Source: Clostridiaceae bacterium Marseille-Q3526
GTDB lineage: Bacteria; Bacillota; Clostridia; Lachnospirales; Lachnospiraceae
Direction: 5' to 3'
DNA length: 64,000 nt
Assembly (NCBI GenBank): GCA_018223375.1
Contig: JAGTTS010000008.1
Span: forward strand, 62,001-126,000
Shown: in pieces, positions 25,001 to 33,598 of the stretch
How the letters are laid out: each line of letters starts with the position of its first letter
How positions within the stretch are numbered: position 1 is the stretch's first letter
Notes under the pieces: model-generated
What the model was told of the DNA's origin: nothing
Databases searched by the model: none
The model's input: only the letters and a program-made list of their open reading frames with translations
Position numbers and translations under genes: made by a program

Positions 25001-26716
25001 CTAAAGATTCATTTTATTTAATTTCCGGTAAAGGGTCCGCAGGCTGATGCCCAGATCCGCCGCGATTTTCTTTTTGCTCTCCAGCGTGTGGCCGTAGGCG
25101 GAGAGAAGATCGAGGATCTGTTTTTCCTGGGAATCGGGAAGAGGAGTTTCCTTCTGCTTTTCAGTGTCCGGGCATTCCTCCAGACCGCGCATATGCTCCG
25201 GCAGATCGGCCAGCGTCAGCGTGTCGCTGTCGCAGAGATTGGCGGCGTACTCCACCACATTTTGAAGCTCTCGGATATTTCCGGGCCAGGAGTAGTTTAA
25301 AAAGGCCTGCTCCGCCTCATGGGAAATTGTCCGGAGAGGGGTGGTCATTTTCGTTTTCAGCCGTTCCAGATAATTTAAGCTGATAGGGATAATATCCTCT
25401 TTTCTGTCCCGTAGAGGCGGCAGCTTTACGTTGATAACGCTGATTCGGTAGAAGAGGTCCTCACGGAATTTCCCCTCCTTAATCATTTCCCGCAGATCTC
25501 GGTTGGTGGCGGCCACAATACGGATGTCAAGGTGGATTTTCTTCGTAGAGCCCACCCGCTCCAGCTCGTATTCCTGAAGTACGCGCAGAAGCTTCGGCTG
25601 AACGGAGAGAGGCATTTCCCCTAACTCGTCCAGAAACAGGGTTCCGCCCTGGGCCATCTCGATCCGGCCCATTTTTCCGCCCTTTTTCGCTCCGGTGAAG
25701 GAACCCTCCTCATAGCCGAACAGCTCGCTCTCGAACAGATTTTCCGGAATACTGGAGCAGTTGATCGCCACAAAGGGATATTTGTTTCTGCGGCTCTGCT
25801 CGTGGAAGGAGCGGGCCACCAGCTCTTTTCCGGTTCCCGTCTCTCCTGTGATCAGGATGGGCGTAGGGCTGTCCGCCACCCGCTTGATCAGATTCTGGAT
25901 ATGGACAAAGGCGCGGCTGGATCCGATGAGCCGCTCAAAGGCGCCGGATTCAGGAAGATTTTCATAAAATTCATTGGACAGTCTCACCAGAATCGAGTGG
26001 AGATGATTCTGAGAGTAAATGGAACGGGTGGTCACCTTGGCGGTATTTTCTCCAATGGAAGCCTTCTTTTCAAACAGATCGTTTCCGGAGGTGATCCGGC
26101 GGGCCATGTCCTCGCTGAAAATCTGCCGGAGACTGGTGGAAGACACGTTGCAGAATTTCAGCACCTTATCAGCCAGGCTGTTGTAGCGGAGCACGACTCC
26201 GTTGGGGTCGGTCAGGAGAAGGGGCTGCTCGCACAGGGACATCAGGCTTTCTATCAGCTTTTCCGTGTCTGCGGCTGCGCTTCCCTCGGAAAACTGCTGG
26301 AGATACTCCCCGATCAGACTGGAAAGCTTGGTGATGGCGTTTAAGTAAACCTCCGTATTTTCAGAAATCCGCTTCTGCCCTTCTTTTGTAAAAGAGGTAA
26401 AGGAGATAACGCCCGCCACGTCGGTTCCGCTGTGGATACAGCAGAGAATCTCCATAGTGGAGGGACAGTGCTCGTTGAAGCGGCAGCCGATGCAGGCCGG
26501 CATTTTGCCAGGCTCGGTGACAAGCACGCTGCCGTTGACAATTACGTCCTGGATAAAGGCATAGTGAACGGTGTTGCCTTTTTTCTTTAAATAGGTAGGA
26601 GTACAGTAAAACAGACTGCTCTGCTGGTTAAAAATAGCCGCCTCCACCCGGAAAGCCTCTGCCGCGGCTGAGACGAAATGCTCAATGCCTGAGCGTACAC
26701 TTTCTAATTGAGTCAT
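25001..26716 (-). CDS. Sigma-54-dependent transcriptional activator
   Basis: Enhancer-binding protein of 571 residues, probable activator of the sigma-54 promoters in this window. The N-terminal sensor region (about 1-160) carries a cysteine cluster, C75-x2-C78-x5-C84 plus C92 and C93. A PAS-like part follows (about 170-235). The AAA+ domain (about 260-495) has GETGTGKE and the sigma-54 contact loop GSFTGA. A Fis-type helix-turn-helix (about 530-571) ends the protein. ATG at 26716 has GGAGG upstream, while a start at 26812 would add 32 residues over promoter DNA. The gene lies between the NhaC-type and SDR-gcvP transcription units. The ligand is unknown; glycine or redox state is a guess. Confidence 0.9.
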   Translation of the reverse strand: MTQLESVRSGIEHFVSAAAEAFRVEAAIFNQQSSLFYCTPTYLKKKGNTVHYAFIQDVIVNGSVLVTEPGKMPACIGCRFNEHCPSTMEILCCIHSGTDVAGVISFTSFTKEGQKRISENTEVYLNAITKLSSLIGEYLQQFSEGSAAADTEKLIESLMSLCEQPLLLTDPNGVVLRYNSLADKVLKFCNVSSTSLRQIFSEDMARRITSGNDLFEKKASIGENTAKVTTRSIYSQNHLHSILVRLSNEFYENLPESGAFERLIGSSRAFVHIQNLIKRVADSPTPILITGETGTGKELVARSFHEQSRRNKYPFVAINCSSIPENLFESELFGYEEGSFTGAKKGGKMGRIEMAQGGTLFLDELGEMPLSVQPKLLRVLQEYELERVGSTKKIHLDIRIVAATNRDLREMIKEGKFREDLFYRISVINVKLPPLRDRKEDIIPISLNYLERLKTKMTTPLRTISHEAEQAFLNYSWPGNIRELQNVVEYAANLCDSDTLTLADLPEHMRGLEECPDTEKQKETPLPDSQEKQILDLLSAYGHTLESKKKIAADLGISLRTLYRKLNKMNL

Positions 26717-26756
26717 GATTTTCCTCCGATATTTCAGTAAAATTCTGTATGTAAAG

Positions 26757-26886
26757 TGACAAATGCAGCAATTTGACATTTGGATTATAGCATAATCAGA
26801 GGATAGTGACAATATAGCAGGGGAAAATGTGGCAAACTATTGACGTTTGACAAAAAAACAGGGAAAATATGACAAATTTCATGTCA
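26757..26886 (+). promoter_or_regulatory. Cluster of TGACA half-sites before the SDR-gcvP promoter
   Basis: TGACA occurs at 26757, 26774, 26807, 26848 and 26870, and TGTCA at 26882. The last two form TGACA-N7-TGTCA. The cluster lies about 145-270 bp upstream of the sigma-54 promoter. No gene is seen in 26717-27158, which is AT-rich with A and T runs. Confidence 0.45.
26784..26812 (-). promoter_or_regulatory. Sigma-A promoter of the activator gene
   Basis: On the minus strand TTGTCA (26807-26812), 17 bp, TATAAT (26784-26789). The -35 box contains one of the TGACA half-sites found across this intergenic region, so the activator may repress its own gene. Confidence 0.65.
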
Positions 26887-27028
26887 CGATAGAAATGAAA
26901 AACCAGGCAGAAAAAAAGGAACGCAGGTAAAATAAAAAAATAAAAAACAGAATTTTATTAGGAAAAATGGACGTTTTTCCAAAACGAAAAGAGATTAAAC
27001 GAGAGCAATTTGTAAGATTTCTATTTTT

Positions 27029-27044
27029 TGGCACGCACCTTGCT
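27029..27044 (+). promoter_or_regulatory. Sigma-54 promoter of the SDR-gcvPA-gcvPB operon
   Basis: TGGCACGCACCTTGCT is a full match to the -24/-12 consensus, with GG at 27030-27031 and GC at 27042-27043. The leader would be about 100 nt; I see no glycine-riboswitch core in it. Confidence 0.88.
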
Positions 27045-27158
27045 CTATAATCTGTCATAAAAGCGGTGCAGGCTGACAGGGGAATTCAGCAAACTGTACA
27101 AGCGATTTAAAAACAGCAAATCATTTAAAATGAAAATATTTTAAGGAGGACAACGATT

Positions 27159-27956
27159 ATGATTACAAAGAAGGATCCATTAAACCTCACTGGCAAGGTT
27201 GCAGTTGTAACAGGAGGAAGCTCAGGAATCGGTTTAGGCGTTGTTGAGATTCTTTCCGCTTACGGCGCAAAGGTAGCTATGGTAGATATCAGCCCGAAGG
27301 GTGAGGAGAAGGCTGAGGAGCTCCGCCAGGCAGGAAGAGACGTTACATTCTTCAAATGCGACGTTACAAACGAGGAGCAGGTTAAGGCAACCATCGACGG
27401 CGTTGTAGCAAAATACGGAAGAATCGATGTTCTCCACAACAACGCAGGCGTTACAGTAAGAAAGACAATCGCAGACCTGACAGAGAAAGAGTGGGATTTC
27501 GTTCTTGACGTAGGATTAAAGGGACTGTTCCTCTTCTCCAAGCACGCTATTCCGGTAATGGCAGCAAACGGCGGCGGAAGCATCATCAACACAGGTTCCG
27601 GCTGGGGCTTAAAGGGCGGCGACCTGGCAGCTGCTTACTGTGCAGTTAAGGGCGGTATCGTAAACGTAACAAGAGCTATGGCTATCGACCACGGCCCACA
27701 GAACATCCGCGTAAACAGCGTAAACCCAGGAGATACAGATACAGCAATGCTTCGTGACGAAGGAAAGCAGACAGGCGTTGTTAAGGAAGGCGCTGATCAG
27801 ATGGACGCTTACCTGGCAGACTGCGGCACAGGCAGACCGCTCGCAAGAATCGGTATGCCGGAGGATATTGCAAACGCAGTTCTCTTCCTTGCAAGCGACT
27901 TATCCAGCTGGATTACAGGCGCAGCTTTAGTAGTTGACGGAGGCGGAATCGCTTAA
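27159..27956 (+). CDS. Short-chain dehydrogenase/reductase, substrate unknown
   Basis: Cytoplasmic NAD(P)-dependent oxidoreductase of 265 residues. It has the Rossmann loop TGGSSGIGLG (about 17-26), the NNAG motif (about 94), a catalytic Ser in NTGSGWG and the YxxxK pair in AYCAVKGG, with the usual PG motif after it. GGAGG precedes the start. It is the first gene of a sigma-54-driven operon with gcvPA and gcvPB. The context suggests a substrate linked to glycine or serine/threonine metabolism, but sequence alone does not identify it. Confidence 0.85.
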   Translation: MITKKDPLNLTGKVAVVTGGSSGIGLGVVEILSAYGAKVAMVDISPKGEEKAEELRQAGRDVTFFKCDVTNEEQVKATIDGVVAKYGRIDVLHNNAGVTVRKTIADLTEKEWDFVLDVGLKGLFLFSKHAIPVMAANGGGSIINTGSGWGLKGGDLAAAYCAVKGGIVNVTRAMAIDHGPQNIRVNSVNPGDTDTAMLRDEGKQTGVVKEGADQMDAYLADCGTGRPLARIGMPEDIANAVLFLASDLSSWITGAALVVDGGGIA

Positions 27957-28063
27957 TCAGGTCTTTTCTGAAAGACAAAGCTTAGTAGACAAATTGGGAA
28001 AGAGGACGCCAAGCCTCCTCTTTTCCAGAATATAAACCTGAAATTAAAGGAGGAATAAGAACA

Positions 28064-29455
28064 ATGAAAGGATATGCAAGCCATCCTTACATACCGAACT
28101 CAGTTCCGGAAATCCAGGAGGAGATGCTCCACGAAATCGGAATGAGCTCTTTAGAGGAACTTCACAAAAACGTTCCGGAGATCTTAAAATTAAAAGAGAA
28201 TATGAACCTGCCGAAGGCATTCGGTTCTGAGTATGAGTTAAAGAGACACGTAGAGAAGGTTCTTTCCAAGGATACAGACTGCCACAAGAACTTAAACTTC
28301 TTAGGCGCAGGCTGCTGGCAGCACTATGTACCGGCTATCTGCGACGAGATCAACAACAAGGGCGAGTTCTTAACAGCATACGGCGGCGAGCCTTACAACG
28401 ATGAAGGCCGTTTCCAGTCTCTGTTTGAGTATGCCAGCATGGTAGCTGAGTTAGTAGATATGGACGTTGTAAACGTACCTACTATGGACTGGGCTCAGGC
28501 TGCAGCTACAACTGTAAGAATGGCACAGAGAATCACAAACCGTTCTGTTGTTCTCGTTTCTGAGATTATCGATCCGCAGAAGTTAGCAGTTATGAAGAAC
28601 TACGCTGAGAGCGTAATCAAGTTCGAGACTGTTAAGGCAACAGCTCAGGGAACTCTTGATTTAGAGGACTTAAAGGCTAAATTAAATGATAACGTAATCG
28701 GTGTTTACTTTGAGAACCCGAACTACTTAGGTATTATTGAGCCAAACGGCCAGGCAATCTCCGATGCAGTTCACGCAGCAGGCGGATTAAGCTTAGTAGG
28801 TGTAGATCCGATTTCCTTAGGAGTTCTTTCCACACCGCCTACATACGGCGCTGATATCGTATGCGGCGACTTACAGCCACTTGGAATCCATATGTACTAC
28901 GGCGGCGGCCAGTCCGGATTCATGGCTACTACAGATGATGAGAAGTTCGTTATGGAGTTCCCGTCCAGACTGTTCGGTATCGCTCCGACATCTGAGCCAG
29001 GCGAGTACGGCTTCGGCGACGTAGCTTACGACAGAACTTCCTTCGGACACCACAGAGAGCATGGTAAAGAGTACGTTGGTACACAGTCCGCACTCTGGGG
29101 AATTACAGCAGGCGTTTACCTGGCAACCATGGGCCCGAAAGGTATGGCAGAGGTTGACGAGTTAATTATGGCAAACGCTCAGTATGCAGCTAAGAAGCTG
29201 GCTGAGATTCCAGGCGTTAAGGTAAATCCATTCGGCGGAGCATTCTTCAAGGAGTTTGTAGTTGACTTCACAGCAACAGGCAAGACAGTTGAGGAGATCA
29301 ACAAGGCTCTTCTTGCAAAGGGCATCTTCGGAGGAAAGGATTTATCCAAGGACTTCCCGAATCTTGGACAGTCTGCTCTGTACTGCGTAACAGAGGTTCA
29401 CATGAAGGAAGACTTAGATACACTGGCAGCAGCAATCGCTGAGGTTATCAAATAG
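28064..29455 (+). CDS. gcvPA: Glycine dehydrogenase (decarboxylating) subunit 1
   Basis: First subunit of the PLP-dependent P-protein of the glycine cleavage system, which decarboxylates glycine and transfers the aminomethyl group to lipoyl-GcvH. The 463 residues match the N-terminal half of one-chain P-proteins. The start resembles known GcvPA (SHPYIPNSVPEIQEEML). GGAGG lies 6-8 nt before ATG. It is followed by gcvPB after 23 bases. gcvT, gcvH and lpd are not in this window. Confidence 0.95.
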   Translation: MKGYASHPYIPNSVPEIQEEMLHEIGMSSLEELHKNVPEILKLKENMNLPKAFGSEYELKRHVEKVLSKDTDCHKNLNFLGAGCWQHYVPAICDEINNKGEFLTAYGGEPYNDEGRFQSLFEYASMVAELVDMDVVNVPTMDWAQAAATTVRMAQRITNRSVVLVSEIIDPQKLAVMKNYAESVIKFETVKATAQGTLDLEDLKAKLNDNVIGVYFENPNYLGIIEPNGQAISDAVHAAGGLSLVGVDPISLGVLSTPPTYGADIVCGDLQPLGIHMYYGGGQSGFMATTDDEKFVMEFPSRLFGIAPTSEPGEYGFGDVAYDRTSFGHHREHGKEYVGTQSALWGITAGVYLATMGPKGMAEVDELIMANAQYAAKKLAEIPGVKVNPFGGAFFKEFVVDFTATGKTVEEINKALLAKGIFGGKDLSKDFPNLGQSALYCVTEVHMKEDLDTLAAAIAEVIK

Positions 29456-29478
29456 GCTGCGCGGAAAGGAATGATATT

Positions 29479-31044
29479 GTGAAAAGAATAGATAGATCAT
29501 CAAAGGTCAGAACAAAATTTCACCAGGCAAAATGGGATGAGCCGATCATTTACGAGTTAAGCACCCCAGGTGAGAGAGGTATTTTAGTAGGAGCTCCTGA
29601 GGAAGAGGTAGCTAAGGAAGTAGAAGGAACAGCTGCCATTCCGGAGGGCATGAAGAGAAGCACAAAGTTAAATCTTCCTGAAATGTCCCAGAGCCGTGTG
29701 CTCCGCCACTACGCTAGACTTGCTCAGCAGACATTAGGCGCTGACGTTAACATCGAGATTGGACAGGGTACATGTACAGTTAAGTACAGCCCGAAGGTAA
29801 ACGAGCAGTTATCTGCACTGATCCGCGAGTACCATCCGTTACAGGATCCGTCTACAGTACAGGGTATGCTGCAGATTTTCCACGAGACAGATAAGTATAT
29901 GTGCGAGATTTCTGGAATGGATCACTTCACATTCCAGCCTTCCGGCGGATCCCAGGGTATCATGACCATGGCTTCCTTAATCCGCGCATATTTCAAGGAC
30001 AAGGGAGAGGACAGAAACGAGATCATCACAACCATCTACTCCCATCCGTCTGATGCGGCAGCTCCTGCAGTAGCTGGCTTCAAGATCATCTACTTACAGC
30101 CAGATCCAAAGACAGGTCTTCCGACATTAGAGCAGTTAAAGGCAGCTGCTTCCGAGAAGACAGCAGGCTACATCGTAGCTAACCCGGAGGATACAGGTGT
30201 TTACAACAGCCATGTAAAAGAGTTCGTTGATTACATCCACTCCATCGGCGGTCTGTGCGCTTACGACCAGGCTAACGCAAACGGTCTCTTAGGCGTAACA
30301 AGAGCAAGAGACGCTGGATTTGATATGTGCTTCTTCAACCTGCACAAGACATTCTCCACACCTCACGGCTGCGGCGGCCCGGCTTGCGGCGCTACAGGCG
30401 TTCAGAAGGATCTGGTTAAGTTCCTTCCGGCTCCGGTTGTAGATTACGACGGAGAGAAGTACTTCTTAAACTACGACATCTGTGCAAATCCAAGCGCAGT
30501 TGGCAAGGTAAGAGAGTGGTACGGAGTTGCTGAGGTTGTATTAAAGGCATACTGCTGGATCAGAAGCTTAGGCGCTGAGGGCTTATACCAGGTAGCTAAG
30601 ACTGCAGTATTAAACAACAACTACATGTTCAAGAAGCTCATGGAGCTTCCGGAAGTTTCCGCTTACTACCAGGATGGAAACAACCAGAGAATCGAGCAGG
30701 CTCGTTATACATTAGAGGCGCTGGAGAAAGAGACAGGCATCGGCACTCTCGATATCCAGAGAAGAATGATGGACTTCGGTATGCACTACTGGACATCCCA
30801 CCATCCATTCTATCTGCCTGAGCCAATGACTCTGGAGCCAACAGAGACACCATCCAAGAAGGATATCGACGAGTACATCGAGACTCTGAAGTACGTATTC
30901 AAGGAGGCTCATGAGAACCCAGAGGTAATCAGAACAGCTCCTCACAGAAGCGTAACTCACCAGGTTGACGAGTCCGGCATGGATGATCCGGCTAAGTGGG
31001 CTACTACATGGAAGGTATACCAGAGAAAGTACAACGAGGACTAA
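29479..31044 (+). CDS. gcvPB: Glycine dehydrogenase (decarboxylating) subunit 2
   Basis: Second subunit of the P-protein, 521 residues, which holds the PLP lysine in the segment CFFNLHKTFSTPHGCGGP (about residue 291). The glycine-rich GGPACGATGV follows. The start codon is ATG preceded by GGAAAGGA. With gcvPA and Grd it would let the cell both oxidise and reduce glycine. A terminator follows 66 bases after the stop. Confidence 0.95.
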   Translation: MKRIDRSSKVRTKFHQAKWDEPIIYELSTPGERGILVGAPEEEVAKEVEGTAAIPEGMKRSTKLNLPEMSQSRVLRHYARLAQQTLGADVNIEIGQGTCTVKYSPKVNEQLSALIREYHPLQDPSTVQGMLQIFHETDKYMCEISGMDHFTFQPSGGSQGIMTMASLIRAYFKDKGEDRNEIITTIYSHPSDAAAPAVAGFKIIYLQPDPKTGLPTLEQLKAAASEKTAGYIVANPEDTGVYNSHVKEFVDYIHSIGGLCAYDQANANGLLGVTRARDAGFDMCFFNLHKTFSTPHGCGGPACGATGVQKDLVKFLPAPVVDYDGEKYFLNYDICANPSAVGKVREWYGVAEVVLKAYCWIRSLGAEGLYQVAKTAVLNNNYMFKKLMELPEVSAYYQDGNNQRIEQARYTLEALEKETGIGTLDIQRRMMDFGMHYWTSHHPFYLPEPMTLEPTETPSKKDIDEYIETLKYVFKEAHENPEVIRTAPHRSVTHQVDESGMDDPAKWATTWKVYQRKYNED

Positions 31045-31110
31045 TCGTTTCTTTCTGAAATGCCAGAATTAGAAACTGCATAAATGAGATAAATGAGAGT
31101 ATAAGAGAAG

Positions 31111-31165
31111 TGCTGCTGCAGCATCGTTCCCGCGTAGCCGCGGGGGCGGTCACAGCAGCATTTTT
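31111..31165 (+). terminator. Terminator after gcvPB
   Basis: TGCTGCTG pairs with CAGCAGCA, with an inner perfect stem CCCGCG-TAGC-CGCGGG, followed by TTTTTCTT. Confidence 0.88.
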
Positions 31166-31181
31166 CTTCTCAGTCAGGAGA

Positions 31182-31236
31182 AATTATGATAGTATTTTTT
31201 TGAAAGCCTGCCAGCAGAAAAAATACTATCATAATT
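31182..31236. repeat. Perfect 19-bp inverted repeat
   Basis: AATTATGATAGTATTTTTT at 31182-31200 is exactly repeated in inverse at 31218-31236 around a 17-nt loop; GGAG (31177-31180) and CTCC (31238-31241) extend it. It lies between the gcvPB terminator and the AcoX-like gene. It could be a second terminator, an operator or a remnant of a small mobile element. Confidence 0.8.
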
Positions 31237-31290
31237 CCTCCCGCTGAGGGCAGAAACAAGACAGAATACAGGAAAGGAGAGCTTTAATTT

Positions 31291-32421
31291 ATGAAAAAAT
31301 TAGGACTTCTTATTAATCCGGTTGCAGGAATGGGCGGCAGCGTTGGATTAAAGGGAACAGATCATATGGTAGAGGAGGCTATCCGCCGGGGAGCGAAGCC
31401 GAGAGCCAACGACAGGGTACGCCAGGCCCTGAAGGAGCTTCTGGAAATTAAAAATAAGTTGGAGATTGTGACCTGTCCCGGCGACATGGGAGAGGATACG
31501 GCGAAGTCCATGGGATTTCGCACGACAGTTCTCCACACAGGGGGCAGGAGAAGCTTAAAGGATCTCTTCGACAGCTCCAGAACAGATACGATCGTCCTCT
31601 CCAAGGCCATGGAGGAGGCCGGGGTGGATCTTCTGCTGTTCGCAGGAGGCGACGGCACGGCGAGAGATATCTACGAGGGCGTGGGAACAGAGCTTCCGGC
31701 GCTGGGAATTCCGGCCGGAGTAAAGATTCATTCCCCAGTATATGCAAAAAATCCTCAGAGCGCGGGAGACTTAGCGAAGCTTTGGCTCACTGGAAAGGTC
31801 ACAAAGACGGCGGAGCAGGAGGTTTTAGACATTGACGAGGAGCTTTACCGCCAGGAGATCATCAATACGAGACTGTACGGATACCTGTCTGTGCCGTTAG
31901 AGCATGTGTTTACCCAGAACAGGAAGGCTCCGACACCGCTTTCCGAGACAGCCTCCATCGAGTCCATTGCCCATGAGATCGTGGAGCATATGGAGGAGGA
32001 CACCTACTATCTGATCGGAGCGGGAACCACTACCAGAGGCGTTATGCAGATGCTGGGACTTAAAAATACGCTGATCGGAGTGGATTTAATCCGGAATAAG
32101 GAGCTGGTGGCAAACGACATCTATGGAGATAAGATTCTCGACTTTATTAAAGGAAAGAAGACGAAACTGATTGTCACGGTGACAGGCGGACAGGGCTTTT
32201 TGTTCGGACGGGGAAACCAGCAGATTACGCCGGAGGTTATCCGCGAAATAGGAAAGGAAAACATTATCATTCTGGCGACCAAGGCGAAGATTGCCGAGTT
32301 CCACCATCAGCCGTTCCTGGTAGATACGCCGGACGAGGAGTTAAACAAAGAGCTGTGCGGCTATTACAGAGTCATCACAGCCTACGGCGAGTTTACCATG
32401 TGCCGTGTCAGCGAAAGCTGA
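31291..32421 (+). CDS. AcoX / ATP-NAD kinase-like protein
   Basis: Cytoplasmic protein of 376 residues of the NAD kinase superfamily, AcoX-like branch. The N-terminus LGLLINPVAGMGG and the central motif FAGGDGTARD (GGDGT, about residue 115) are diagnostic. The C-terminal half has GAGTTTRGVMQ and TVTGGQGFLFGRGNQQI. AcoX proteins occur in acetoin and glycine-related operons, and their substrate is not settled. AAAGGAG precedes the start. The gene stands alone between two transcription units. Confidence 0.82.
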   Translation: MKKLGLLINPVAGMGGSVGLKGTDHMVEEAIRRGAKPRANDRVRQALKELLEIKNKLEIVTCPGDMGEDTAKSMGFRTTVLHTGGRRSLKDLFDSSRTDTIVLSKAMEEAGVDLLLFAGGDGTARDIYEGVGTELPALGIPAGVKIHSPVYAKNPQSAGDLAKLWLTGKVTKTAEQEVLDIDEELYRQEIINTRLYGYLSVPLEHVFTQNRKAPTPLSETASIESIAHEIVEHMEEDTYYLIGAGTTTRGVMQMLGLKNTLIGVDLIRNKELVANDIYGDKILDFIKGKKTKLIVTVTGGQGFLFGRGNQQITPEVIREIGKENIIILATKAKIAEFHHQPFLVDTPDEELNKELCGYYRVITAYGEFTMCRVSES

Positions 32422-32629
32422 TTGATTCCGGACAGGAAAACGCAAAACAGCAGAATAGAAAAAATATGCAGGCGGACAGGGCGGCCGGAGAGAGAAATTT
32501 CTCGGTCTGCGCGTCCGCCCCTTTATTTCTAAGGGGCAGAGGGAGAATAAAAACAGCATAAAAATGCGGTGGAACTGTTTAAAAAAGAATAAAAATACAA
32601 CAAGCGCCGGTTTTTATACAAAAAAGCAG

Positions 32630-32657
32630 TTGACTATTAAAAAAAAGCAGGTATAAT
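32630..32657 (+). promoter_or_regulatory. Promoter of the ABC transporter operon
   Basis: TTGACT (32630-32635), 16 bp, TATAAT (32652-32657), about 75 bp before the first gene. Confidence 0.75.
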
Positions 32658-32731
32658 AGGGAGATATGAAGATAGAACCATTAAATAAATATTCATGGCT
32701 GTTTTAAGCCAAAATGGAGGAGGAATTCATT

Positions 32732-33574
32732 ATGAAAAAGAAAATGTTAGCATTATCCATGGCAGTTCTCATGGTCGCTTCCTTAGCAGGATGTTCTTCA
32801 GGGGCAAAGGAGACAGAGACCACAGCAGCAGCTTCCGAGGCCGGCGCTGAGACAGCGGCAGAGAGCGAGGGAGAGACAGCGGCAGAGGACGCAGAGGAGG
32901 AGAAGACTGCAGAGGGCGGAACCCTGATTATGGGTACAAACGCTACCTTCCCGCCATACGAGTACTATGAGGGAGACGAGATTGTAGGAATCGACGTAGA
33001 GATTGCCCAGGCTATCGGCGAGAAGCTGGGCATGGAGGTAACGGTTGAGGATATGGAGTTCGACGCTCTGATTCCGGCTCTTGCAAGCAATAAGGTAGAT
33101 ATTGTGGCCGCAGGCATGACAGTGACTCCAGAGAGACAGGAGTCTGTAAACTTTACAGATACCTACGCGACAGCAGCTCAGGTTATTATCGTAAAGCAGG
33201 GCAGCGACATTGCTTCCTCCGAGGACCTGAACGGAAAGATTCTGGGCGTTCAGATGGGAACTACAGGAGACAGCCTGGCAAGCGAGATCGAGGGAGCGCA
33301 GGTAGAGCGTTTCAACAAGTATTTCGAGGCTATCCAGTCTGTGCTTCAGGGCAAGATTGACGCTGTAATCATTGACAGCGCTCCGGCTAAGGCGTTTGCA
33401 GAGAAGGATGAGAATCTGGTAATTCTGGACGAGGCATTATCTTCCGAGGACTACGCTATGGCTATCAATAAGGACAATACAGAGCTTCTTGACAAGGTGA
33501 ACGCAGCGATTGCAGAGCTTGACGAGGAGGGAACTCTGGACGAGATCGTAAACAAGTATATCCCGGCAGAATAA
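32732..33574 (+). CDS. Polar amino-acid ABC transporter, substrate-binding lipoprotein
   Basis: Extracytoplasmic binding protein of 280 residues, SBP family 3. The signal peptide ends in a lipobox SLAGC (Cys near 21), followed by a long acidic Ala/Glu/Thr linker (about 25-68). The binding domain begins with TLIMGTNATFPPYEYYEGDE. ATG at 32732 has GGAGGAGG upstream. It is first of three genes for one uptake system. The ligand cannot be named; glutamine, cystine or another polar amino acid are possible. Confidence 0.9.
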   Translation: MKKKMLALSMAVLMVASLAGCSSGAKETETTAAASEAGAETAAESEGETAAEDAEEEKTAEGGTLIMGTNATFPPYEYYEGDEIVGIDVEIAQAIGEKLGMEVTVEDMEFDALIPALASNKVDIVAAGMTVTPERQESVNFTDTYATAAQVIIVKQGSDIASSEDLNGKILGVQMGTTGDSLASEIEGAQVERFNKYFEAIQSVLQGKIDAVIIDSAPAKAFAEKDENLVILDEALSSEDYAMAINKDNTELLDKVNAAIAELDEEGTLDEIVNKYIPAE

Positions 33575-33598
33575 TAACAGGGAAAGAGAACAGAAATT

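Noticed and set aside
27045..27158. Possible glycine riboswitch before the SDR-gcvP operon
   Set aside because: The about 100-nt leader lacks the conserved glycine aptamer cores and any paired aptamer layout; regulation is better explained by the sigma-54 promoter.
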